Origin: Streptomyces sp. NBC_00569
Lineage (GTDB): Bacteria > Actinomycetota > Actinomycetes > Streptomycetales > Streptomycetaceae
Length of the DNA stretch: 64,000 bases
Direction of reading: 5' to 3'
NCBI RefSeq assembly: GCF_036345255.1
Contig: NZ_CP107783.1
Location: 2,728,001 to 2,792,000, forward strand
The position numbers were made by a program, and so were the translations under genes. Shown here one piece after another: positions 9,643-17,417 of this stretch. How positions within the stretch are numbered: the first letter of the stretch is position 1; every line of letters begins with the position of its first letter. A model generated the notes under the pieces. That model worked only from the letters and a program-made list of their open reading frames with translations. It did not search any database and was not told the origin of the DNA.

Positions 9643-10668
9643 ATGACCGCTCAGACTCTCCCGGCCACCGGCAAGGAAGTGCGGCTGGCGCGCTATGTCG
9701 TGAACCAGCCCGCGAAGGACGACTTCGAGGTCGTGGAGGTGGATGTCGCCGAGCCCACGTCCGGCAACGTGCTGGTGCGCAACCTGTACCTCCAGGTGAC
9801 CGCCGTCATGCGGGACCTGATGACCGAGGACCCCGGGCTGCCCATGATGCCGGCCTACAAGGTCGGCGAGCGGCCGTGGGGCGGCGCGGTCGGCGTCGTC
9901 GTGGCCTCACAGAGCCCCGACCTCGCCGTGGGCGACACCGTCCAGCACATGGACGGCTGGACCGAGTACTCCACCGGTCCCGCCGGCCAGTACTTCAAGG
10001 TCGACCCGTCGTGGTACCCCGGCCCGGAGTACTTCCTGAACCAGGGCATCACGGCCTACCACGGCATGGCCGACGTCGCCGAAGTCGGCGAGGACGACGT
10101 CGTGTTCGTGTCGAACGCGGCCGGCGGTGTCGGCTCGCTCGCCGGCCAGATCGCCAAGGCCCGCGGCGCCAAGCGCGTCATCGGCTCGGCCGGCAGCGCC
10201 GAGAAGGTGGAGTACCTCACCAAGGAACTGGGCTACGACGCCGCGTTCAACTACAAGGACGGGCCCGTCGTCGACCAGCTCAGGGAACTCGCTCCCGACG
10301 GGATCAACGTGTTCTTCGACCTCGTCGGCGGGGAGCAGTTCGAGGCCGCCGTGCAGGCGTCGGCGCAGGGAGCCCGGCTCGTGCTGGGCGGGGCCGTGTC
10401 CGCGCAGACCGGCAACGCCGAAGGCGCGTTCCCCAAGCTGGACATCATGGCCGGGATCATCCGGCAGATCGTCATCAAGCCGTTCTCGACGTACCACACG
10501 CCGGAGCAGATCCAGGCGTGGAACCAGCACTTCGCCCAGTGGCTGCAGGAAGGAAAGATCGTCCTGCCCTACACCGTGGTGGAAGGCGGCGTCGACGCCG
10601 CGCCCGAGGCGCTCACCGCACTGCTCGGCGGCGCCTACAAGGGCAACGTGCTCGTCAAGATCTCGTGA
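9643..10668 (+). CDS. NADP-dependent MDR oxidoreductase (prostaglandin-reductase/CurA type)
   Basis: A 341-aa medium-chain reductase without the zinc ligands of alcohol dehydrogenases. The nucleotide-binding site reads VFVSNAAGGVGSLAGQIAKARGAKRVIGSAGSAEKVEYL. ITAYHGMADV and the C-terminal GGVDAAPEALTALLGGAYKGNVLVKIS are typical of the PTGR/CurA branch, which reduces the double bond of alpha,beta-unsaturated ketones. AAGGGG precedes the ATG. It is followed 82 bases later by the exporter gene. In this setting it may reduce an enone in the compound being tailored or detoxified; this is inference. The C-terminus and length are normal. Confidence 0.85.
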   Translation: MTAQTLPATGKEVRLARYVVNQPAKDDFEVVEVDVAEPTSGNVLVRNLYLQVTAVMRDLMTEDPGLPMMPAYKVGERPWGGAVGVVVASQSPDLAVGDTVQHMDGWTEYSTGPAGQYFKVDPSWYPGPEYFLNQGITAYHGMADVAEVGEDDVVFVSNAAGGVGSLAGQIAKARGAKRVIGSAGSAEKVEYLTKELGYDAAFNYKDGPVVDQLRELAPDGINVFFDLVGGEQFEAAVQASAQGARLVLGGAVSAQTGNAEGAFPKLDIMAGIIRQIVIKPFSTYHTPEQIQAWNQHFAQWLQEGKIVLPYTVVEGGVDAAPEALTALLGGAYKGNVLVKIS

Positions 10669-10750
10669 TGGCTGACGCAGCACAGGTGCGGCGCGCGCGC
10701 CGGGACCCGGGTGCGGCGAAGTCATCCGTCCGAATGAGGAGTCCCCTCCG

Positions 10751-12187
10751 ATGATCGATCAGGTTGCACTGGACGCCCCGGCGCAGCCGCGCCGGGCCGG
10801 ACTGGTCCTCGCGGTGTGCTGCCTCGCGCAGCTGACCGTGATCCTCGACGCGTCGATCGTGAACGTCGCCATCCCCTCCATCCAGAACGCGCTGCACTTC
10901 ACACCGGGCAGCCTGACCTGGGTGTACGACGGGTACCTGATTCCGTTCGCCGGCTTCCTGCTGCTGGCCGGGCGGATGGTGGACCTGTTCGGCGGGCGGC
11001 GTCTGCTGCTCATCGGCCTCGCCGTGTTCACGGCGTTCAGCCTCGTCGGCGGCGTCGCGACGAATTCGGTGACGCTGGTACTCGGCCGCGCCGGGCAGGG
11101 CTTCGGCGGCGCGATCATGGCGTCCGCCTCGCTGGCCGTGCTGAGTTCCACGTTCACCGAGCCGATGGAGCGGGCCAAGGCGCTCGCCCTGTGGGGTGCG
11201 GCTTCGGGCAGCGGCGGGGCGATCGGCGTGCTTAGCGGCGGAGCGATCGTCGAGTGGATGTCGTGGCGCTGGGTCTTCCTCATCAACGTGCCGCTGTGCC
11301 TGCTGATCGTGGGGATGGCCGTCTCGTCGGTCGCACCCACACCTCGCGGTGACACCCGCAAGGGGGCGAAGCTCGATGTGCTGGGCTCCGTGTCGGTCAC
11401 GCTGGGGATCGCCGCGCTCGTCTACGGGCTCGCCGAAGGACAGCGTTACGGGTGGGGGTCGACGCGCATCGTCGGGTCACTGACGATCGGCGTGGTGCTG
11501 CTCGCGGTGTTCGTGCTCGACCAGGCCAAGCTGGCCAGGCAGCCGTTGATGGAGCTGAGTCTGTTCCGCAACCGCTCGGTGTGGGCGGCCAACGTCACGA
11601 TGCTGGCGTTCGGGGCGGCACTGCCCACGACGTTCTACTTCCTGACGTTGCTGTACCAGTCGGTGCTCCATTACAGCGCCATGCGTACGGGACTGGTGTT
11701 CCTGCCCCTGACGGTCTTCGCGTTCATCGGTGCCGCCGCCTCCTCGGTGGTCGGACCGCGGACCGGTCCCCGGCCGATGATGCTGGGCGGCCTCCTGCCG
11801 ATGATCGGCGGACTGGTGTGGCAGTCGGCGGCGAACGAGCACGCGTCCTACGTCGCCGACCTCATGGGTCCTAGCCTGCTGTTCGGCCTGGGCCTCGGGA
11901 TCGTGGTGACCTCGGTGGCGGGCGCGGCGACGGCGGGTGTGCCAGAGGACAAGCAGGGCCTGGCGTCCGGGGTGCTGAACACCTCGCAGTCGCTGGGCGG
12001 CGCGGCCGGCCTCGCGGTCATGGTCGCGCTGGCTCAGGTCCGTACCGCCGACGTCGCCGGTGACGGTCCTCCCGACGCCCACGCGTTCGCGTCCGGCTAC
12101 GGGGTCGCGTTCCTGGCGACCGCTGTGCTGCTCGCCCTCAGCCTCGCGGCCGCGGCCGCGGTGCCGCGCGGGCCGCAGCCGCAGTAG
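10751..12187 (+). CDS. MFS drug exporter, DHA2 (EmrB/QacA) type
   Basis: A 478-aa membrane protein with about 14 hydrophobic segments. It has the DHA2 signature motifs: [18 protein letters not shown] in helix 1 (motif D1), [17 protein letters not shown] (motif A), and [26 protein letters not shown] (motif C followed by the W-R-W-F-IN block). Such proteins export drugs by proton antiport and commonly mark antibiotic clusters. GAGG lies six bases before the ATG. A perfect 14-bp stem terminator follows 23 bases after the stop, so it ends a transcript with rmlB and the MDR reductase. It probably exports the product of this block. Confidence 0.92.
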   Translation: MIDQVALDAPAQPRRAGLVLAVCCLAQLTVILDASIVNVAIPSIQNALHFTPGSLTWVYDGYLIPFAGFLLLAGRMVDLFGGRRLLLIGLAVFTAFSLVGGVATNSVTLVLGRAGQGFGGAIMASASLAVLSSTFTEPMERAKALALWGAASGSGGAIGVLSGGAIVEWMSWRWVFLINVPLCLLIVGMAVSSVAPTPRGDTRKGAKLDVLGSVSVTLGIAALVYGLAEGQRYGWGSTRIVGSLTIGVVLLAVFVLDQAKLARQPLMELSLFRNRSVWAANVTMLAFGAALPTTFYFLTLLYQSVLHYSAMRTGLVFLPLTVFAFIGAAASSVVGPRTGPRPMMLGGLLPMIGGLVWQSAANEHASYVADLMGPSLLFGLGLGIVVTSVAGAATAGVPEDKQGLASGVLNTSQSLGGAAGLAVMVALAQVRTADVAGDGPPDAHAFASGYGVAFLATAVLLALSLAAAAAVPRGPQPQ

Positions 12188-12210
12188 GCCCCACGGCACA
12201 CAGGCACGCG

Positions 12211-12242
12211 CAAGCCCGCCCGGTTCGCACCGGGCGGGCTTG
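12211..12242 (+). terminator. Strong hairpin terminator after the MFS gene
   Basis: CAAGCCCGCCCGGT (12211-12224) and its exact complement (12229-12242) form a 14-bp stem with a TCGC loop. Flanking GCACGCG and CGCGTGC can extend the stem. There is no U-tract, as usual in Streptomyces. Confidence 0.85.
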
Positions 12243-12340
12243 TGGCGCGTGCTGCTGCCGCTCGGCGAGCCGGTACGAGCTGCGACGGTGCCCGGCTGCT
12301 GGGCCCACCCGGCCTCGATCGTCCCTATAGCCGCCGTCAT

Positions 12341-12353
12341 TAGCTTCCGAGAC
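12341..12353 (+). promoter_or_regulatory. -10 box for leaderless rmlA transcript
   Basis: TAGCTT at 12341-12346 stands seven bases before the rmlA ATG (12354), the same geometry as at rmlB. No ribosome-binding site precedes the ATG. Since a strong terminator lies just upstream, rmlA probably starts a second transcript. Confidence 0.5.
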
Positions 12354-13268
12354 ATGCGAGGAATAATTCTGGCCGGCGGAACCGGCTCCCGCCTGTGGCC
12401 GATCACTCAAGCCATGTCGAAGCAACTCATGCCGGTGTTCGACAAGCCGATGATCTACTACCCGCTGTCCACGCTGGTGCTGGCGGGCGTGCGGGACGTC
12501 CTCGTCATCACCACGCCGTCCGACCGGGACTCCTTCGAGCGGCTGCTGGGCGACGGCTCGCACCTGGGCCTGCAGATCCAGTACGCGACGCAGCCCAGGC
12601 CCGGGGGCATCGCCCAGGCGTTCCTGATCGGCGCGGACTTCATCGGGGACGAGCCGGTGGCGCTCATCCTCGGCGACAACATCTTCCACGGAGCCGGCCT
12701 CGGGGATCAGCTGAAGGCGCACGCCGACCCGGAAGGCGGTCACATCTTCGCCTACCCGGTGGCGAACCCGAGCGACTTCGGTGTCCTGGACTTCGACCTC
12801 GAAGGGCGCGTCGTCTCCATCGAGGAGAAGCCGGCCCACCCGAAATCGCGATACGTGGTCCCCGGCCTGTACTTCTACGACAACCGCGTGGTCGACATCG
12901 CCAGGTCCCTGCGGCCCAGCGCGCGCGGCGAGCTGGAGGTCACCGAGGTGAACCAGACGTATCTGCGCCGCGGTGAGCTCAGCGTCACCGTGCTCGACCG
13001 CGGCACGGCGTGGCTCGACACCGGGACCTTCGCCTCGCTGGTGCAGGCGTCGGAGTTCGTCCGGGTGATCGAGGAGCGACAGGGACAGAAGATCGGCTGC
13101 GTCGAGGAGGCGGCCTGGCGCAACGGCCTCATCGACAGCGACCGGCTCCGGGAGCTCGCGCAGCCGCTCCTTTCCAGCGGCTACGGGGAGTACCTCATGG
13201 GACTGCCCGAGGCCGCCACCCAGGACATCCAGCGGCTGGTCCCGGTCGGCGCCGGCGCCAACGGGTGA
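12354..13268 (+). CDS. rmlA: Glucose-1-phosphate thymidylyltransferase
   Basis: A 304-aa cytoplasmic enzyme that makes dTDP-glucose from dTTP and glucose-1-phosphate, the entry step of dTDP-deoxysugar pathways. The nucleotide-binding loop [18 protein letters not shown] is followed by [20 protein letters not shown]. Further family motifs are [25 protein letters not shown], the metal-binding aspartate in AWLDTGTF, and [22 protein letters not shown]. The start at 12354 is set by the conserved N-terminus and by the -10 box. It begins a run rmlA, epimerase, glycosyltransferase with gaps of 12 and about 50 bases. Confidence 0.96.
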   Translation: MRGIILAGGTGSRLWPITQAMSKQLMPVFDKPMIYYPLSTLVLAGVRDVLVITTPSDRDSFERLLGDGSHLGLQIQYATQPRPGGIAQAFLIGADFIGDEPVALILGDNIFHGAGLGDQLKAHADPEGGHIFAYPVANPSDFGVLDFDLEGRVVSIEEKPAHPKSRYVVPGLYFYDNRVVDIARSLRPSARGELEVTEVNQTYLRRGELSVTVLDRGTAWLDTGTFASLVQASEFVRVIEERQGQKIGCVEEAAWRNGLIDSDRLRELAQPLLSSGYGEYLMGLPEAATQDIQRLVPVGAGANG

Positions 13269-13280
13269 CGAGGAGGCCTG

Positions 13281-13883
13281 ATGAACTTCGAAGAACTCGG
13301 CATCGAGGGCGTCCACCTCGTCGAGCCACAGGTGTTCGGCGACTCGCGCGGCGCGTTCCTGGAACTGTTCGTCGGCCACCGGCTGTCCGCGGCGACCGGC
13401 CGTCCGATGGACGTGGCGCAGGTCAACTGCTCGGTCTCGCGACGCGGCACGATCCGCGGAATCCATCTCACGGCGTCCCCGCCGGGTGAGGCGAAGTACG
13501 TGACGTGCGTCAGCGGTTCGATCGTCGACGTCGTCGTCGACGTCCGCCTCGGCTCGCCCACGTACGGCGCGTCCCTCGCGATCCCGCTGGACGACGAGCA
13601 GCGCCGCGCCGTGTACATCCCCGGGGGGCTCGGCCACGGGTTCGCGGCGGTCAGTGAGACCGCCGTGGTCACGTACCTGTGCGACAACGTCTACACCCCC
13701 GGGAAGGCGATCTCGATCAATCCGCTGGACCCGCAGCTCGCCCTGCCATGGCCCGACCTGGACGACCTCGTCCTCTCGGACAAGGACAGGACCGCGCCGA
13801 CGCTGGCGGAGACGGAGGCCCTGGGCGTGCTCCCGAAGTACGCGGACCTTCGCGTCAAGACACCGATCCGGCCGCTGGGATGA
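13281..13883 (+). CDS. dTDP-4-keto-6-deoxyhexose epimerase (EvaD/NovW/RmlC family)
   Basis: A 200-aa cupin that epimerises C5 or C3/C5 of dTDP-4-keto-6-deoxyglucose. It has FGDSRGAFLELF, QVNCSVSRRGTIRGIHLTAS with the catalytic histidine of the RGIH motif, PGEAKYVTCVSGSIVDVVVD, YIPGGLGHGFAAVSE, and the active-site tyrosine in LCDNVYTPGKA. The RGIH...AKYVTCV wording is characteristic of antibiotic deoxysugar enzymes (EvaD, NovW) rather than of rhamnose RmlC, so I do not call it rmlC. Whether it does one or two epimerisations cannot be decided. It lies 12 bases after rmlA behind GAGGAGGCC. Confidence 0.9.
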   Translation: MNFEELGIEGVHLVEPQVFGDSRGAFLELFVGHRLSAATGRPMDVAQVNCSVSRRGTIRGIHLTASPPGEAKYVTCVSGSIVDVVVDVRLGSPTYGASLAIPLDDEQRRAVYIPGGLGHGFAAVSETAVVTYLCDNVYTPGKAISINPLDPQLALPWPDLDDLVLSDKDRTAPTLAETEALGVLPKYADLRVKTPIRPLG

Positions 13884-13933
13884 CGCGGCCGGCGTCCCCG
13901 AGCGAGTCGACGACACCAGGAGCAGGACTACTC

Positions 13934-15109
13934 ATGCAGAAGCACATCGCCTTCCTGAACATCCCCGCGGCGGGGCATGTCACGCCGACGCTGGGCGTGG
14001 TCGAGGAGTTGGTCAGGCGCGGTCACAAGGTCAGCTACCTGGCCGCCGACGGCTTCGCCGAGAAGATCGCCTCGACGGGCGCTGACGTCATTCCCTACGC
14101 CACGACGCTCGACCCGCGCACGATCGCCCCGACCGGCGCGGAGGACTGGCTGGCCCGTGTCCTGTTGGGCGCGGTCCGGGAGGCGGCCGCCACGGCGCCG
14201 ACGCTGGAGGCCCACTTCGGTGACGATCTGCCGGACTGCCTCGTCTACGACATCTCCATGCAGTTCCTCGGCCGGGTGATGTCGCGCAAGTTCGGCGTGC
14301 CGGGGATCCAGCTCTATCCGGTCCTGGCGTCCCACCAGTACTTCTCCGAGGCGGAGGGCGCCGCCGAGGGGATGTTCGGCCAACTGACCCGCGAACTGCG
14401 GGCGTTCGCCGACGCACACGGGCTGCAGGACGTCACGCTGGACGAGCTGATGTCGGACGCGCCCCGCAACATCTCCTTCATGCCGCGCGAGTTCCAGTCC
14501 GACGCCGACTCCTTCCCCGAGGACCGGTACACGTTCGTCGGGATCCCGCTGCGGGAGAGCGACCTGCAGGGCACGTGGCAGCCGTCGAGCGACAAGCCCG
14601 TGGTGCTGATCTCCCTGGGCACGACCTTCAACACCCAGCCCGAATTCTTCGCGATGTGCGCGAAGGCCTTCGAGGGGCTGCCGTGGCACGTGGTGATCGC
14701 GGCGGGCCCCGGCGTGGACCTGGAGGCGGTGGGCGAACTGCCGCCCAACGCCGAGATCCACACGTGGCTGACGCTGCAGGCGGTCCTCGAGCACGCCGGC
14801 GCGTTCGTATGCCACGGCGGCGCCGGCAACACCATGAACGCCCTGTACGCGGGGGTGCCCCTCGTCTCCGTACCGCACAACGGCGACTCGGAGATGATCG
14901 CCGCGCGCACGGGCGAGTTGCGCCTCGGCCGTGTCCTGCCCCCCGAGGAGGTGACCGCCGAGACCCTGCGGGAGGCCGTCCTGGAGGTCGCCGCCGACGA
15001 GACCGTGCAGGCGAACCTGCGTGACATGCGCAAGTACATGAAGGAGGCGGGCGGCGCACCGCGCGCGGCCGACACGATCCTCGGCCACCTCCACACCGTG
15101 TCGGAGTAA
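13934..15109 (+). CDS. MGT-type glycosyltransferase (OleD/OleI/YjiC family, GT1)
   Basis: A 391-aa GT-B enzyme. The N-terminal acceptor domain begins MQKHIAFLNIPAAGHVTPTLGVVEELVRRGHKVSYL, including the histidine (GH) that acts as base in OleD-type enzymes. The C-terminal donor domain has VVLISLGTTFNTQPEFF and the nucleotide-diphosphate-binding run FVCHGGAGNTMNALYAGVPL. The closest type by eye is TIGR01426 (macrolide glycosyltransferases), which glycosylate macrolides and flavonoid-like acceptors, often to inactivate them. Its position after rmlA and the epimerase argues that it uses a dTDP-deoxysugar. An in-frame ATG at 13880 overlaps the epimerase stop (ATGA), but family homology begins at 13934. 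Confidence 0.92.
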   Translation: MQKHIAFLNIPAAGHVTPTLGVVEELVRRGHKVSYLAADGFAEKIASTGADVIPYATTLDPRTIAPTGAEDWLARVLLGAVREAAATAPTLEAHFGDDLPDCLVYDISMQFLGRVMSRKFGVPGIQLYPVLASHQYFSEAEGAAEGMFGQLTRELRAFADAHGLQDVTLDELMSDAPRNISFMPREFQSDADSFPEDRYTFVGIPLRESDLQGTWQPSSDKPVVLISLGTTFNTQPEFFAMCAKAFEGLPWHVVIAAGPGVDLEAVGELPPNAEIHTWLTLQAVLEHAGAFVCHGGAGNTMNALYAGVPLVSVPHNGDSEMIAARTGELRLGRVLPPEEVTAETLREAVLEVAADETVQANLRDMRKYMKEAGGAPRAADTILGHLHTVSE

Positions 15110-15181
15110 CCACCCGAACAACCGCCGGATCAACCACCGAAGCAGCTGCCGAGCAGTCACCGAACCCGACTGGAGAAACTG

Positions 15182-15634
15182 ATGAATTCGCACGATCTCA
15201 GCACCAAGCTCGTCCCGAGCGACCTGTACCTGGAGATCCAGCAGTTCTACGCGCTGCAGCTCAAGATTCTCGACCGTGGTGACGGCGAGCAGTGGGCGCG
15301 CACCTTCACGGAGGACGGCGTGTTCCAGGCCGCCGACATGCCCGATCCCCTGGTCGGCCGCGACATACTCGTCAAGGCGATCGAGCGGCAGAGCGGCCTG
15401 CACGAGGGGCTCGTCCTGCGGCACTGGGTCGGGCAGCTGACCGTCGAGCAGATCGACGACGACACCGTCCGCGCACAGAGCTACGTCATGGTCTACGTGA
15501 CCCCTGACCGCACGCTCCTGAGCGGGGAGGTGCACTTCCGCCACCACACCCTCTGCGACGACGAGCTCGTCCGTTCGAACGGGACGTGGCTCGTTCGGAA
15601 CCGCTTCGTCGAGACCGACGGCGAGTACAAGTGA
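15182..15634 (+). CDS. SnoaL-like (NTF2-fold) protein
   Basis: A 150-aa cytoplasmic protein of the SnoaL_4/NTF2-like fold. The order EIQQFYALQLKILDRGDGEQWARTFTEDGVF, then VGRDILVKAIERQ, then LRHWVGQLTVEQIDDDTVRAQSYVMVYV, ending LVRNRFVETDGEYK, matches the conical alpha+beta barrel seen in SnoaL, in ring-hydroxylating dioxygenase small subunits and in many small tailoring enzymes of antibiotic clusters. Members act as cyclases, hydroxylases or isomerases, so function cannot be chosen from fold. GGAGAAACTG precedes the ATG. It lies 72 bases after the glycosyltransferase and 29 bases before the first secreted protein gene. Confidence 0.75.
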   Translation: MNSHDLSTKLVPSDLYLEIQQFYALQLKILDRGDGEQWARTFTEDGVFQAADMPDPLVGRDILVKAIERQSGLHEGLVLRHWVGQLTVEQIDDDTVRAQSYVMVYVTPDRTLLSGEVHFRHHTLCDDELVRSNGTWLVRNRFVETDGEYK

Positions 15635-15663
15635 GCACCGCGCGAGCCGAGAGGTCGTCGGAC

Positions 15664-16119
15664 ATGAAAAGGATCATCGCCACGATGGTGTCGGTCGGTG
15701 CCCTGACCGCCCTGGCGGCAGGCACCGCGCACCCGGCGCCCTACGCGGGCACCGACTCCTCCCGCCAACTGGTGGGCAAGTGGGCCGGTACGGTCACCCA
15801 TGGGGGCACCACCGGTGATATCGAGCTCATTTTCACACCGAGCGGCAAGGCGTGCCTCATCACGTCCGCCGGTGTCAGCAGGGGCAGTTGGAAGTCCACC
15901 GGCGGCGCCGGCGACTTCAACTACAAGATCGCCGAGGCGATGATCGACGAGACCGGCACACAGCTCGGCTGGATCCACATCGACCAGAACACCGAGGCGG
16001 TGAGCAGCGCCTTCACCAGCACCGGCGTCTCTCACGTCTACGACATGGCCGGGAACCCCCAGTTCACCCAAGTCGCCGACGTCGATGTCCACCGCGTCGC
16101 CGGCGCCCCCCGCTGCTGA
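15664..16119 (+). CDS. Small secreted beta-rich protein, paralogue A
   Basis: A 151-aa protein with a clear signal peptide (MKRIIATMVSVGALTALAAGTAHPA). The mature part is rich in predicted beta strands: LVGKWAGTVTHGGTTGDIELIF, then GKACLITSAGVSRGSWKSTG, then FNYKIAEAMIDETGTQLGWIHI, then YDMAGNPQFTQVADVDVHRV. The same sequence pattern recurs in the protein at 21325-21792, so both belong to one family. I do not recognise that family by name. The W-x-G-T-V, FNYKI-E and GWI-I repeats recall lipocalin- or allene-oxide-cyclase-like barrels, but that is only a resemblance. Two cysteines remain in the mature protein. Its place between SnoaL-like and aminotransferase genes is odd for an exported protein. 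Confidence 0.7.
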   Translation: MKRIIATMVSVGALTALAAGTAHPAPYAGTDSSRQLVGKWAGTVTHGGTTGDIELIFTPSGKACLITSAGVSRGSWKSTGGAGDFNYKIAEAMIDETGTQLGWIHIDQNTEAVSSAFTSTGVSHVYDMAGNPQFTQVADVDVHRVAGAPRC

Positions 16120-16128
16120 GGACGACAC

Positions 16129-17241
16129 ATGATCCCTCTCTTCAAGGTGGCGATGTCCGCGAAGGCGTCGGCGCTGGTCGGCGAGGTTCTGGACAGCGGC
16201 TACATCGGTCAGGGCGCGAAGGTCGACGAGTTCGAACGCGCCCTGGCCGAGCGGCTGGACAACCCCCGGATCCTGACCGTCAACAGCGCCACGTCCGGGC
16301 TGCACCTGGCCCTGCACCTGGTCGCGACGGAGTCCGGTCGGGACGGCGAGGTCCTGGCTACCGCGCTGACCTGCACGGCGACGAACTGGCCGATCCTGGC
16401 GAACGGGATGCGGATCCGCTGGGTGGACACCGACCCGGCGACCCTGAACGTGGACCTCGACGACCTGGCCCGGAAGATCACGCCCGCGACCCGGGCGATC
16501 GTCCTCGTGCACTGGGGCGGCTACCCCGTCGACCTCGACCGCCTGAACTCCGTTCTCGACCAGGCCGAACGCGTCCACGGAGTCCGGCCCCGGGTCATCG
16601 AGGACTGCGCCGACGCATGGGGCGCCACGTACCAGGGCGTCCCGCTCGGCGGGCACGGCAACATCAGTGTCTACAGCTTCCAGGCGATCAAGCACCTCAC
16701 GACCGGTGACGGCGGACTGATCGTGCTGCCCGACGACGAACTGCTGCACCGCGCCAGGATGCTGCGCTGGTACGGCATCGACCGCGACGGCGGCGGGGCC
16801 CGGTTCAAGAACGACATCCCCGAGTACGGCTTCAAGTTCAATATGAACGACATCAACGCGGCCATCGGGCTGGCGAACCTCGAGGCCGTCGACGACCTCG
16901 TCGCCCGGCACCGCGAGAACGCCGCGTTCTACGACGGCGAGCTGGCCGGGGTGGCCGGTGCAGAGCTGACGGAGCGGGCCTCCGACCGAAATCCGTCGTT
17001 CTGGTACTACTCCCTCAAGGTGGACGACCGCGACGCGTTCGTCCTGCGCATGAAGGATGCCGGAATCGCCACGAGCGAGGTCCACGAGCGCAACGACGTC
17101 TACGGCGCCACCCGGGACTGCACAGCGGTCCTGCCCGGGCTCGACCGCGTGGCCGGGCGGCACATCGCCCTACCGGTCGGCTGGTGGGTGTCGGACGACG
17201 ACCGGGCCCACATCGCGAAGACCGTCAAGGGCGGCTGGTGA
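16129..17241 (+). CDS. Sugar aminotransferase, DegT/DnrJ/EryC1/StrS family
   Basis: A 370-aa PLP enzyme that aminates a keto sugar nucleotide. It begins IPLFKVAMSAKASALVGEVLDSGYIGQG, typical of the family. The cofactor residues are D159 in RVIEDCADAWGA and the Schiff-base lysine K188 in VYSFQAIKHLTTGDGG. Since no 2,3-dehydratase or 3,4-ketoisomerase is present in the window, amination at C4 of the 4-keto intermediate is the simplest reading, giving a 4-amino-4,6-dideoxyhexose. C3 amination would need a ketoisomerase from elsewhere. It begins nine bases after the secreted protein gene and ends just before a strong terminator, closing the rmlA-led transcript. Confidence 0.92.
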   Translation: MIPLFKVAMSAKASALVGEVLDSGYIGQGAKVDEFERALAERLDNPRILTVNSATSGLHLALHLVATESGRDGEVLATALTCTATNWPILANGMRIRWVDTDPATLNVDLDDLARKITPATRAIVLVHWGGYPVDLDRLNSVLDQAERVHGVRPRVIEDCADAWGATYQGVPLGGHGNISVYSFQAIKHLTTGDGGLIVLPDDELLHRARMLRWYGIDRDGGGARFKNDIPEYGFKFNMNDINAAIGLANLEAVDDLVARHRENAAFYDGELAGVAGAELTERASDRNPSFWYYSLKVDDRDAFVLRMKDAGIATSEVHERNDVYGATRDCTAVLPGLDRVAGRHIALPVGWWVSDDDRAHIAKTVKGGW

Positions 17242-17256
17242 CCGTCGCCGGACAGC

Positions 17257-17308
17257 GCGGGACGAGGAGGCGGGGGCACCGGTCGGCGCCCCCGCCTCCT
17301 CGTCCCGC
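17257..17308 (+). terminator. Strong hairpin terminator after the aminotransferase gene
   Basis: A perfect 21-bp stem, with arms at 17257-17277 and 17288-17308 and a 10-base loop, begins 15 bases after the stop codon. It is very G/C rich and has no U-tract. Confidence 0.85.
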
Positions 17309-17417
17309 CTCGGCCCGGACGCGGGTGCCGGCACAGCGGCGGCTCGACCGCGGTTGTAGCAGCCGTCCCTAGCCTCAGGACACCCGACTGTCTCGGGCTG
17401 ACAAGGAGGCCTCAAGC

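Noticed and set aside
13281..13883. Naming the epimerase rmlC
   Set aside because: Its RGIH and AKYVTCV blocks resemble antibiotic-type EvaD/NovW epimerases more than rhamnose RmlC, and no RmlD reductase is present.
13928..15547. 539-codon minus-strand frame opposite the glycosyltransferase and SnoaL-like genes
   Set aside because: It spans two real genes and the gap between them, with no motif and with antisense-type composition.
15493..17163. 556-codon minus-strand frame opposite secreted protein A and the aminotransferase
   Set aside because: Same reason; the plus-strand genes have signal peptide, PLP motif and ribosome sites.
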